This document shows, one piece after another, positions 16,539 to 28,273 of a stretch of DNA of 29,583 nucleotides. Each line of letters opens with the position of its first letter. The stretch's first letter is position 1. The notes under the pieces are model-generated. The model was not told the origin of the DNA and made no database searches. It saw only the letters and a list, made by a program, of their open reading frames with translations. Made by a program: the position numbers and the translations under genes. Origin of the DNA: Tetmemena sp. SeJ-2015 (taxonomy: Eukaryota > Ciliophora > Spirotrichea > Sporadotrichida > Oxytrichidae); the NCBI GenBank assembly GCA_027382625.1, contig JAJKFJ010020785.1, positions 1-29,583 of the forward strand, given 5' to 3'.

Positions 16539-17320
16539 AACTTAGAAAATTATTTGCAATCCTAAATACTCAAAGACTCCTATAAAACAAATTAATTTAT
16601 TTTACTTATTGCTTAATTGAAAGTATAAGAATACATCCACTTAAATTATCAGCTGATATGAAGTTTTTGGATAATTAAAAATCCCTAATTAAAATATCGC
16701 ATATATAGGAGAAGAAGGAGTTTTATTATTACTTCGGAATTAGATAGATAGAGGAAAGGCATTCAAAAACTATAATAAAGTTTTTTTTATTCTTGATTGT
16801 CTTCAAAGTTCGATTTAAAATCTTAACTTATAATTTTTTGTTTTAAATAAGTTCGAGTTGGTGAAATTATAAATTCATTCTGAGACAATTCTCTCAATCC
16901 TTAATACTATAGGTGATTTTTTTGTAATAAAGAATGAATATAAGTAGCAGTAGAACTTGAGAATTAATATAAAAATTCAGAGTATATTCAGAATCAAATG
17001 ACTGGTTAATGTTAATTAGTTCTTTCGTTTAGCTCTTTGTACCTTTTCGTTCTCACTTTGCTTAAACTAAGATAATCTTAGATTTATTTTAAAAACCTCC
17101 TTCTAAATTTTTAGAAGTATTCTTTATTATCTTTCTCAAACAAGGATTTGAAAAACACAGTTTGAAATTTCACCGCAGTAACTTATCAAGTGGGAGATAA
17201 ACAATTTAGGTTACATACAAACGCAAGCAAGAGAAATAAAGTGAAGTCGAGAAGAATAATAATAAGAAGTATTAATTTAATATATATTAAAATATCAACA
17301 TCATTAATTCTTTTTCTATA
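16539..17320. other. AT-rich spacer between tandem genes
   Basis: About 780 bp with no convincing reading frame on either strand. It should contain the 3' end of the gene to the left, the 5' region of the gene starting at 17321, and germline-limited DNA. No RNA gene, telomere-like repeat or transposon frame was seen. Confidence 0.6.
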
Positions 17321-20300
17321 ATGAACACAAATTATACTTCAATGAATCAAGCGACCGCTGCTACCTAACTCAAACCCACAAACTCATAATAAAACTCCTT
17401 ACTCTAAAAATAAAGCCCTGACCCTCATATCAATAGCACGGCCAAGAGGAAGGTCTTCAAGCAGGCACCTGCACTCTCCAACCAATCCAATCACATGAGA
17501 ACTAATGAAGCAAACAGCGCACTCGAGCTGCCGAATGTGGGTGAAGGTCATAGTCATAATTTGAGAGTGGAGCAAAACAACTCAGCTGAAAAGAGAAAAA
17601 ATTATGCCAAACTTAACTCATCAGGAGCTGTTCTTAGATATTTAAGAAATTATTTGTCTTCTTAAAAGGTTTAGTTCTTTTTCAGAATTCAACATCAAAT
17701 CGGATCAAAGCCAAGTCCAAATAGCTTAGCTCAAATACCAGTAACAAAAGTTAATTCTCTTTAGAGTTACAATAATATTCTATACTTATCAAAAGCCTTC
17801 ATCGAAGAAACATTACAATAGCAGCAGATGGACAGTCTTCGTTTCAAGCAGCTTACGGTAATGTGATTCTGCCAATTGATTTTGCCACTCCCTCTCAAAT
17901 AATTATAATTATATTGACTATTCTTTTCCCTCTGAGCACGAGAGCAGTAAATCTAAATTGATTAACTTGATTCCTATTGGCTAGAGTCCACAAATACATT
18001 TTCACAAGCGTTAATAATCAAAGTTTGTCTCTAATATCCAATCCAACGAGGAGAACTTGCGACTAGTAAGTATTAATAGCTCTAGCTTCAAAAAACAGTC
18101 TTATGGGAACAACAAAGCATATCCAATAATCGTAGTTACCAGCCAAGCTTTAACTCCGCTCCCCTCAGAACTTGCCAGAGCTCAAACTCCATCAACTAAT
18201 AAATTGAATTCATATTTAATGATGTAAAATGAAATAGAGCAAGAAACAGAATATATCTTTAAGCAATTCTTGATTGATGGACTTAACTTATATATCTCTA
18301 AAATATGATTCGCAGTCGCCTTCTATTCCAGATGATTTAAATAGGTTAGGAGGCATAAATGGTTACTCGTTTGAAACTCACTAGCCTGAAGAGTTGAGGC
18401 CTCTGCAGCTGCGCAACACCATTAAACCCTCCCCAAGTCAAGAAAATAAATATCCTCAAAAGTTAAAATTGACTAGCCCCTCCTTTATAACCAGCAAGAG
18501 CAGGTCTCTAACACCTCGGACTACTTTAAAATGAGAGAGACCGCTTCTAAAGATGATTGCAGGGGAGGAGATCTCAATTAAAGCGCAAGAGAAGATGACA
18601 ATATTAAATCTTATTAAAATTAGACAAATTATAAAAACGAGGAAAAGTTACAAGCAATCTATCATTATCTATGTTCATAGTTTATTGTTGAGGAATAGTA
18701 TTTGTAGAAAGGGTAATAGCAACAGCAATAATAGTAAACACCAAGAATGAAAAACCTAAACTACTTTAAAAAACCTCTTAAAATATGCTTACTAACAGAG
18801 ACAAAGTATTATTTATTTTATTCACATTTAAATTAACAGCAAGGATAAGATGCCAGCTTAATACTCACTCGTCTCTAACCGCTAATCGCCGTCCTCTCAA
18901 TAGTAGTTACTTAGCAAGCTACTTCAGAATTCGAGTCAGAAGAGTTCGTTCATCGTGGCTGAGAATCAAATTAATTGACTTAGACCAGTAGTCAGCAATA
19001 ATCTTAATGAGTCTCCTAGCAGAATATGAATTTCAATCAATAAGAAGAATGGAGCTTAGAAATTCAAAGAAAGATATCACTGCTTATAATGATCCCTCAA
19101 AGAAGGATAATTATACTTAGTATATTATCTTTTAGGACTTGATGGTATTGGATCCAAATTACAAAATCCAGGATGAAAAATACAACCACTTCTATAGCGT
19201 GTTCAATAACGAAAATCTAAAACCTCAAAATATAAATGGTGGCAATTAAACAGTAGCACATGGACCATCCAATAGCATGGGAGGGACAGCTGTTTTAAAA
19301 CCACCTCTTTATCAGAGCAGCGTCCTCAACTCTTCTAACTCCTTTGTCCTTAACAACGAATCTAACCTCAGCAAGGTCAATAGTATTAAGTTTAATTACA
19401 AACTATTGTTCAATAAGAAAATCAAAAGCAAAAATTAAACAGTTTAAACTAGAAATGAAGTCCATCGATAATAATTTAAGACATCTTAATAAGACACCTT
19501 ATTTAAATTTCAACTTTCTAATCTTAGAAATTAAAACCCTTTTTGTATCTCTTCTGTTATCTATTAGTTTAGCAAAAGAAATTTTTTTGTCTATAATTAC
19601 TTAAGTACTTTGATAAATTCAATGACTTAAATTCTATAATAATTACTTAAATAATAAGAATTCATTGCCCCTTCAAAATCAGAAATAAGGAGCCTCCCAC
19701 AATAATCAGTAAAGTTCCCTCATCCTCTCTCCTCCTGGTCTTCATAACTCAAACTCCCTAAAACATTTGCAACAGTCACCGCAGCTAAAAATAAACTCTA
19801 AGCTCCACTCTGATGATACAGCAAGCTCTTCAGTCCTGCCTTAAATAGTTAAAAGCGCTGATAAGAAAGCAATCCAAAATAGAGACGCATAATAGACTCC
19901 TTACTCTTTGTCCTCAGCTGAACTACTTATATCAATTTTGTTTACAGTAAAGATTGGCTTAAAGACTCAGAGACACATTAAATCTATCTTTGCAGAATAT
20001 CCATTAAAAAATTTAAGCCATAGTATTATTTTTAAGAAGCAAGGTAACGGAAATAGCCAATCAGAAAGCAACAGATAGAGACAGGAGCTGACTTAGCAAA
20101 TGAGTGGCACATTTTAAGATGAGTAAAACTTAAGAAGTTCATTTAGGGAGCACGATAGCGCTAATTAATATAAGAATTAATCAAATGACAGGATATTTCA
20201 TTCTCACTCTCAAGAACCTGCAAAAAGAATTATCATTAACAATTATTATATCTTGCAATAGAATTGGACTTCAGAATTCAGATCCCAGTGAAAGCACAAA

Positions 20301-23300
20301 ACTCTTCAATGCTCTAGGAAACTGTTAAAAGCTAGATAGAGTATCTACAGTCCATAATAAAGAAGGAGGAGTAGAGTAATCATGGAAGCAATCATAGTTC
20401 AAATGGTGGAATAGCTAATTCTAATAAAAACTCTCACGCTCAAAATGGCATAAATAGTTAAGATAGTTAAAAGAACATTTAAGCAGAATCCTAACCGAAT
20501 AAGAATATGTCAGATCAGGAAACAAGTGCAGCCAATTCCCTCCCTCATAATTCAGGCCTCATAATGATACAAAAGTATATAGTCAGCAACAAAATTTAAA
20601 AGCAAAATCTAAGGGAATTCTTAAAGGTCATTAAGCAAATCTCGAAGTTTGTATTTACTCTTTTTTTTTTTATATAAGTCTTCTGAAAAAGAGAAAAATG
20701 GTTCTAGGATAAAAATTCATAAAAATGTTAAAGGTGCTCACAAAGTGATAAACTTGGAGGTACAATGCAAGGTATTCAAGAAAGCTCCCCTCATAGAGAA
20801 GGAAAATTAATAGTGAATAATTTATACTTCTTTATCTATTTGAAGAAGGTGGAAACGGTAGTATTCGATATAAACATTTGAAAACACATTTCTCATCAAC
20901 GCCATTGTAGTCTATTAGCTACAGCTTAGATGGCAAAAATGAAATCATCATAAACAATTAAGCTTAAAGAAATTAGGGGCATTTTTCAAACACAGACAAA
21001 CAATTCTACTAAATTGCTTCGACCAAGCAAGAAGTAAGATAAAATCCTAACATCATTCATTTTCTCTCTATTGTTTTTTCTTCATGCTTTGGATTTTAAA
21101 AAATATTCTCTTTAGGGACAAACAATAAACTACCAGATCACAGGCAATAACGGAAATATCTATTTCAATTCAAACAGTGGACCTCTGCCTAATTCTCATT
21201 TCCCTTCTCAGCATGTGAAGGGAAGCAACTTCAATTATACTCCCATGACTCAACCTGACTATGGATCCACACATTCAATGTAGTTTAGAAACTATAATGT
21301 CAACAAATATATCCCTTCTCTTTTCTTTTGATTAATTAGAAACTAGAATGGAATGTCCCCGCCAAACAGAAAGAAGAGCAAGAGCAGAATTAGTGGTACA
21401 AGTCATTCAGCTGAAAAATTGTCCTACGAACAATCTAATGCTAAGACTAAGAAGGGGAGGTAGAGCCTCACCAATCCTTCACAGCAATAGCAACTTTTGG
21501 AAACTAGTCCCCAAATAAACTTCTTATAAGTTATCATTGTTTGATTAAATAACAAATAGTAAATAGAAGCTTGGAGAAGACTAACTTAGTGAAATTTAGT
21601 GCGATAACTTATTTAATAAAATAGTGATCGACAGAAACTGATTAGGCTGGAGTAGATATTGACATAATTCTTTTTATATCCTAAATTTTAAAATACTCAT
21701 GCTTTAAGCATCGATGGCTCAAGTGACCCTTCCCAACCAATTGCTTAGCAATAGTTAACTTCATGAGTTACAAGGCTTACAAGCTCCTGATCTTGTAGAT
21801 CCTTCACCAACAGCAAAATTATTAGTGTAAGTATAATTTTAATAAGCAACTCCATGAGTTATTCATCAACGGTGGGAATGAAAGTCAGCCACCGAAATCT
21901 TAGATATCTGAATCAATGCCAATTAAACTAGAGCCGAGAAGCCAGAGTATATTAACTCACCTGTTTAAGAATAAGTGAGAAGTGCTATTAGATTTTAAGT
22001 TAGCTATTTTAGTTTATATGGTATGTGTGTAGATCTCCTAGTATCATCTTCTTTGAATAGAACAGCAATCCTAAACTGATGTCTCAGAGCAAGAAAAACT
22101 CAAGGTCGCAGTTTGAGGATATTCTAAATGCAGGTTTGACTAGCAGTGAAGTCCCAAAGGAGCTTTAAAATCCTTAAAATTTGCCATTGGAAATTCCTAA
22201 AGAGGGAGTCGTTGCTCCCAGGGACTAGAGTAGACCTGACTAATTAAAAATGTATTTGATGCGTTTGACTCTTCCATATTCATGGTAACAAACGAGTCAT
22301 TATTAAAATATTTCATCTGCGCGTATTAATATTTTATGAGTCTATAGAGGATGATACAAGCATTGAGCTTGTAGGTGAGCAGCATTATTTGAAGCAACGT
22401 ACTCTGATGAAAAAGAAGACTATCAATCGAGAAAATTCAAATTCAGTCAATGCAAGTCATCGTAATAAAAGCAAGATCCCTTCTTCCAGATACAATGAAT
22501 AGTAAATTTTATTGGAAAATACATTACTTAAAAGTTTTAGAATCTGCTCTAGCTGCAGACGTAGAAATTAAGGAATGGGATCTGGGAGGTAGTGAAACGA
22601 ATATGTTTAACAATGCTTAAGAATTAATATATCTACCTGTTATAGAAATAATGCAAAGATAGACAGCCAAAGACCTTCATAGCCGAGAGTAAGCAATAAC
22701 TCCTCCGCTCAAGCTCACAAAAGATTTGAAACTATTTTCTAGCCCGAGCCAGAGTCCCCTCCATAAGATCTTTTCGAATACCAGTAGGAATCTTAAGTAA
22801 CCGTAAAGCAAGAGAAATAATCTAGCAACAATGAATACATCAATTTAGAGGAAAACTCTGGTATACAAATCTAAGATAATATCTAGATGTTCTCTCCTTA
22901 AGAAATACCTTATGGAGAGCTAGCCTCAGTCAGAAGAAAGGTTGAAGAGTTAGCGATTCAACAAGAAGCAAGAGGTGAGAATCAAACTTAAAGGGGGTCT
23001 CTAAATAACTTAAGCGCAAGGAATTAGTACCAGTCTTTTCTGGAGTCATAACTGCCCACAGAGCTGAAGAATAGTTCTAGGAAAATTATGGAAGAGCAGC
23101 CAATTCAAGTTCATGATTAGGAGTTGGAAATAGAGCAACCGCATCAAGTCTTAAGTGATTTAGATGCCTAAAACGAAATTAAGAGGAAGCTTCAGATTGA
23201 GATAAGGAAGAGATTTTCTTTCAATAACATTCCAACAGAAGAGATTAATATAAAATAACTATATATGCTTTGATTATCATAGGGGAAGATCTTTAGAGTC

Positions 23301-26200
23301 GAATTGAGCATCTTCAAATAATATAAAATAGCCAAAGATCTCAAACCGAAGCAGTTTTGTGTTTAATTTTAGTTCAAGAATCCCCCAGAATGGATTAAAA
23401 GCCTCCCTCAAGGACACATAAATACATAGATGAAGCTATAACTGAGGCTGACTTCTAGTGTTTGATTTTAATTTTGACTTTGAAGTTCCCAACTAGTAGT
23501 CTAATATTTTAATGGATAAACTAAAGCAACACATCCTTCAGTCTCATCTGTCACAGTCAGATCAAAATCCTTCGACTCTCGCTAATCAGATCTAATCCAG
23601 TTTAGGCGAATCACTAGCCAAAAAGCTTGCAGAATTATAAATAAATATAGCATTTTTTTAAAGAAGGATTGTTGCTGCACAAGATAAATACCCTTGATGC
23701 CTAGTAGAAGTCAATTGGAAGTTTCCAAACTGGCCACTTTATTTAATCTCCGAGTGATTCTCAAGCAAACAAGAATTAAAATCAACTCAGTCAAAGTCAA
23801 AGCACTAACCCTGTCTAGAAGTCTCCACTCCCTTTGAGCAAGAATCCACATACAATGTTTTTTACTTTTGGTCAATTTAAAGAAGACATCTGGAAAAAGT
23901 AAGGCTCCTGCTTCTGTTGATTATATTTATGTAAAATGTGAGTAAATAAAGTTGAAAATAAAGGTATCTCAGCAAGAAAGGAGTCCTTAGGGGACATTGT
24001 TTATTTTTTGTTGTTGAGGAAGATGCAGAGAATGAGAGAATTGATAATCCACTCTTTCATATGAGCGAAGGGAAAAGTGGGAAGGAGAGAATTATTAAAT
24101 CGATTCTCAAAAAGTTTTCAGTAGACATTCCTCGAGCAGGCTCTTCTGAAAGTAAAGCAAATCTCTATTCTTAAATTCCTCATATTTGATGAAACTATTT
24201 TAACTAGCTCTCGATTAAAGGTAAGAGGCAGACCTTCGATGGCGAGATCCTCATTTAGGAAGATAGAAATGGCTCAATCCCTGACTCCTTTTAATCCACA
24301 GTAGCAAGGCAAAATGAAGTCACCTACAATTTGCTTTCACATAAGTGATTATTTGTCAAATGAAGAATCAAGTTAGCAAAGCAGAGGAATAAAGAGACCG
24401 CGAGTCATCATCAGCTCAACTTAGGTTGATGATGATGAGCATTAAAACCATGATAATGCAAACTCTTAACTTCTTCCTAATAGAGATCTTTCCCCAACTC
24501 GACTTAACCTAAATTAAATTATGTTCATGTTGTTCATAATTATACATACATAACCCTGACTCTGATTTTAAACTTCAAAATAATCAGGATAATAACCTTT
24601 TACTGAATAACTAATTCATCAAATAAGAAACAGGAAGTGTGAAGAAAAACAGTGGCATGAAGAGAAGTTTATAATTATGATGGATGATTTAGTGAACATA
24701 TGTATTTTAAAGCTTAGGTGAGGGAAATAATAGAAGTACTTTAGAACTAATTAAAGTCCAAGAATTTAATTTAAGATGTAGATTTTTATTTAAGAGAGTT
24801 TGATTTTGGGTACCAAAACTCCAGTAAATTAGAAGAGTTATATGTTACTTGATAAGAGCAGAAATAAAGATTCCAAAACAGTCCTATTCAGCCAAAAGCA
24901 TATTTTTAATTTATAGACTCACTTACTTTAATTAGAAGCATAACTCTTTGGAGTCTTTAGAGGAAGACAAATCTGTAAATGAAGTTATTATTTAATTTCA
25001 TTTTAATCTCTGGATACTTTTGATGATAAAGATGAAAAGAAGGTGAAAGATGGGTCAGATAACATGAACAAAACTGCAACTTACTCTTCTAAATAAATTG
25101 AAAAAGCATTCTTAATTTATTTTGCTCTTTCAACTTGCTGAAACTAGATTTGCATCCCTCTAGCAGAAGCAACAATGATGATAGAAAAGCAGGTTTCTTG
25201 CTTCGCCTTGGCTCTTTCAAGCACAAATAAGTAGGGAATGAGATGGCTTTCACTCGGCAGAAGACTTAAAACTCCAAGACTGATTTTTCTTGCTTTTTAA
25301 AACCTTTTCTAAATTAAGAGCATTCTAGTGAGGCTGAAGGAAAGCCTGAGCAAGAACATTATAGAAGAGTACAACGAGGAGAAGATATAGAAAGAGCAAG
25401 AAGAACATGAAAGGAAGTAGAGAGTTCTTATGGAATATAATACAGTCAATAACGAGGAAGAGGAAAAGAAGAGGTTTGAAATTCAATCGTAGATCCAGAG
25501 TAAGCTGGTGGATATGAAGTGCAATGGTTAAAAATCTAATTCATTACTCACTCATTCACTTATTCTTGTTTAAAATGACCAGAGTTATAACAAGCAGCAG
25601 ACTAGAAAGCAAAATCAAAGGCTTCTCAAGTTGAGCAAGAAGCCACCAGCAGCGGGGGTTGCCATTTCTAATGCCGATAAGTTGAAGCAGTCATTTAAAT
25701 TCAATGCATATTATATTTAATATCTCATTGAAGAGAAAAGAGCAGGATCAGGCTGAGATGAGGAAACTCGAGAAAATGAAAATTAAGGAGGGTCTACTAT
25801 AGAAGAAGAATGCCAGCAATTTATTTAGCACAATTTTTATAATTTGTAATTTCTTGGCGCCTGGGTAGGAGCATATGGGTTCAGGTCAGGGTTCTGATCT
25901 TCGTTAGCAAAGTTTGAGAGTGAGTGACTCTTTTCACTAGTCTCCGGGGTTGCAGCTTAAGCTTGCTTCCTCAGGAGGTCATAGCAGCAATCATCACAGC
26001 TACATATAAAGTTAACGATTTTTTTCCCTCATAGATTGCTTTTATATATTGTCTTTTTGTTTATTGTAAGTTTCAAGTAATCATACGCTCACGAGGGCCT
26101 ACCGTTTCAAAATAAAAAGCAGAGCCTCACTCACATTCTGTCAATAGGCGGCTCTTCTAAGAGAAGTACCAATCCTATCAATAGAAATCAATATGAGTGA
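17321..26200 (+). CDS. very large unknown Ser/Asn/Gln-rich protein, interrupted by many IESs
   Basis: Start ATG 17321-17323 (MNTNYTSMNQATAATQLKPT). The likely stop is TGA 26198-26200 (KRSTNPINRNQYE); a TGA at 26194-26196 is the alternative if a different final junction is used. Coding-like segments occur throughout, in shifting frames. Examples are a run of 8 Gln at 18714-18737, SLLAEYEFQSIRRMELRNSK (near 19020), QETVKSQIEYLQSIIKKEEQ (near 20320), IPYGELASVRRKVEELAIQQ (near 22910) and EEYNEEKIQKEQEEHERKQR (near 25370). Only some IESs were resolved, so the joined protein is not given. No catalytic domain was recognised. No clean gene boundary with an AT-rich gap was seen inside, but two or more tandem genes cannot be excluded. 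Confidence 0.7.
17630..17673 (+). other. IES 44 bp, pointer GTTCTT
   Basis: GTTCTT at 17630-17635 and 17674-17679. Excision gives SSGAVLFQNSTSNRIKAKSK. CATCA (17619 and 17693) is a weaker alternative giving the same phase. Confidence 0.8.
17767..17812 (+). other. IES 46 bp, pointer TTACAATA
   Basis: TTACAATA at 17767-17774 and 17813-17820. Excision gives QFSLELQQQQMDSLRFKQLT. Confidence 0.9.
17847..17934 (+). other. IES 88 bp (pointer AGCA) or 79-nt intron
   Basis: AGCA at 17847-17850 and 17935-17938 gives SLRFKHESSKSKLINL. Splicing at GTAATG...CTGAG (17858-17936) gives the same downstream frame with LT retained. The two cannot be separated from sequence alone. Confidence 0.6.
18251..18289 (+). 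other. IES 39 bp, pointer ATATATCT
   Basis: ATATATCT at 18251-18258 and 18290-18297. In frame 1 excision gives KKQNISLKYDSQSPSIPDDL. The junction just upstream is unresolved. Confidence 0.75.
18714..18737 (+). repeat. polyglutamine run (8 codons) using all four Gln codons
   Basis: Codons read TAA, TAG, CAA, CAG, CAA, TAA, TAG, TAA after GGG (18711-18713) and before ACA CCA. In the flanking frame this is YLQKG, eight Gln, then TPRMKN. It shows directly that TAA and TAG are interchangeable with CAA and CAG here. Confidence 0.75.
19117..19131 (+). other. micro-IES 15 bp (in frame), pointer TTAG
   Basis: TTAG at 19117-19120 and 19132-19135. Excision gives KKDNYTQDLMVLDPNYKIQD. Retention would add YIIFQ, so this is not forced by frame. 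Confidence 0.5.
21034..21115 (+). other. spliceosomal intron, 82 nt
   Basis: Donor GTAAGA, a CTAAC branch-like motif and acceptor CTTTAG. Splicing joins FYQIASTKQE to GQTINYQITGNNGN in frame. A 10-bp repeat GACAAACAAT (20995-21004 and 21117-21126) flanks a larger region and offers a competing IES reading. Confidence 0.68.
25523..25573 (+). other. IES 51 bp (in frame), pointer AATG
   Basis: AATG at 25523-25526 and 25574-25577. Excision gives KLVDMKCNDQSYNKQQTRKQ. Confidence 0.8.
25693..25714 (+). other. IES 22 bp, pointer ATTTAA
   Basis: ATTTAA at 25693-25698 and 25715-25720. Excision gives ADKLKQSFNISLKRKEQDQA. Confidence 0.87.
25818..25847 (+). other. IES 30 bp (in frame), pointer AATTT
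   Basis: AATTT at 25818-25822 and 25848-25852. Excision gives LLQKKNASNFLAPGQEHMG. Confidence 0.8.
25994..26088 (+). other. IES 95 bp, pointer TCAC (alternative CATA, 79 bp)
   Basis: TCAC at 25994-25997 and 26089-26092 gives SSNHHEGLPFQNKKQSLTHI and the stop at 26198. CATA at 26003 and 26082 gives SYIRSRGPTVSKQKAEPHSH and a stop at 26194. Both insert choices are AT-rich and remove the same core. Confidence 0.6.
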
Positions 26201-28273
26201 GAATCAAAATGCTTATTTGGATTAAAGTAATTTTCAAATATCATCATATATACTTCATGTTTTTATAATCAAAGTTTCATGATCTAAGTATTCAGTCTGA
26301 AATCATCTTAAAAGATTATAATTTATAGATAAGATAAAGAATAATATAAAGATTTTATATCCAGATAATTATGGTAAATAAAGCAAAGAAAAATAAAAAT
26401 TTAAAAATTTAAAGGTTAAAATAATTTTTTAGAATTAATTAAATTAAGCCTACTTATTCTTTTAGAGAATTAAAATCATTTTTACATCTGAAAACTTTAA
26501 AGTCTTCAAGAAGTTTAATAAATGAAAGGAGAAAAAAATCAATATTTAAAGAAATTATTGACAGAATTACTCTTATTCTGACTCCTATTTTCTTGTAATT
26601 TTTTTAAAATTCTACAACCTAATAGATATGAGAGATAAAATGAGTTCTTCTTTTTATATTATATTTCTTCCATTTTATTAATTCATTATTATATTTTCAG
26701 ATACAACTTAATCGAGAAGTGAAATATTTTATGTTGAAGGTTTTTAAAAAGGAATTAATTTTATTTTCGAGATATTAATTGATCTGATTTCTGATATTAA
26801 AGTAATAATGAGTATTAAAATTAGAAGTATTATTATGAAATTGAATTTTCAAGAAAATGTTTTTTATTTTTTAATTGCAAAGAAGTTTATATAGTGATTG
26901 TTTAATTTTATTCAAGATTTAATTTATTATTTGTAAAATTTTGTTTTAAAAATTTGTTTGCAAGTAATTAATCACCTCTCCAAAAATGATGAGAATTCAT
27001 AAATAAATTATCTCTATTATTTATTTTAGTGAATGCAGTTTATAATAATTTAAGTTTGAAATGGCAAAGAAAATGATAAATAATTAAGATTGAATATTTT
27101 CATTGAGAGATTGCAAAAACTCATTATATAATTTAGTTTCCATTTTAACCTTCTCATTCGAAACTTCTAAAGGGATTCTTTTTTTAAGTAAGTTTTTAAT
27201 AAAAATAAATATTTATTAATCCTATGTGGTTTCAAAACAACAACCACAATCTATAAAATATAAGCAATGATCTAAATGATTTAGAAATTCAATATATTTT
27301 TTTTATAAATAATAATTTACTACCTAGAATAACTTAATAATATTAGTTATAAGGATATTAAATAAAGTTGAGAAAAAATAACTTCATATTATAACTTCAT
27401 CAAAGTTGTTTTAAGTTTAAAATAATGAATGAATTGTTGCAAAGCGACAGTTTAAATATTTAAATTTTACTAAGAATTTGATCTGTTCAACGACCGAAGC
27501 AAATTTATAAATTATAACACTAAATATAAACGAATAACAATAATATGTGTGATGATGATTTACACCAGACAAAGAATTCTTTTTTTGCTTTATTTTTAAA
27601 TAATGTTGATTGTTAAATTAGATAATTGCTCCTTCGAAAAATCTATAAAATGCTATAGTCTTCTTAATCTAGTTTAATATTATACAGTTATGTTATAATA
27701 AAGAAATACAGAAAAATCTGTCTTAAAAAATTATAAATCATTTAAAGTAATAGACTTAAGTTAACGTTAATCTAAGCCAAATAAATTATTTTAAGATTGA
27801 AAAAAATTAAAATATAATTAAAAATTTATCATAAATTCTTATTTAAGAGAAAATCTTGTAAAATTCACATAATTTATAAGAAAGATATAACTTAATTAGC
27901 AATGATTTTTGCATTTATAAATTCTCTCAATGACTCTTTAGAAGGAAGAGAGAAATTGGAAGATTTTTATATAATATCTAAAAATTCCTTGATTATATTT
28001 ATTTTTATAACTAAAAGTTTTAATTTTCACCTTATCATAGTTATCTTTAAATTTATAATGATCTTTGAATTGTTAAATTAAATTAATATAGTAAATTTAT
28101 GATTTGCAACTGTAAAAATATTGAAATTATTTATTTCCTTTGATAAATTAACAAAATAAATATCCTTACAAAATAGATGAAGCTTATTTTTATATAACAA
28201 TATGAGGAATTAATATGTGGTTATTTAAATATTATCTCAAAATATAGTTAAAATAAATATTTATTCATACTCT
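26201..28273. other. 2.1 kb very AT-rich spacer
   Basis: The longest and most AT-rich stretch in the window, between two convergent gene ends. No reading frame of coding character, RNA gene, C4A4 run or transposase segment was recognised. A 7-bp hairpin (TGTGGTT 27225-27231 with AACCACA 27242-27248) is the only clear local structure. It is probably germline-limited DNA lost during macronuclear development. Confidence 0.65.

Noticed and set aside
27225..27248. Hairpin as a terminator or CRISPR-like repeat
   Set aside because: A single 7-bp stem in very AT-rich DNA, with no repetition and no adjacent gene end.
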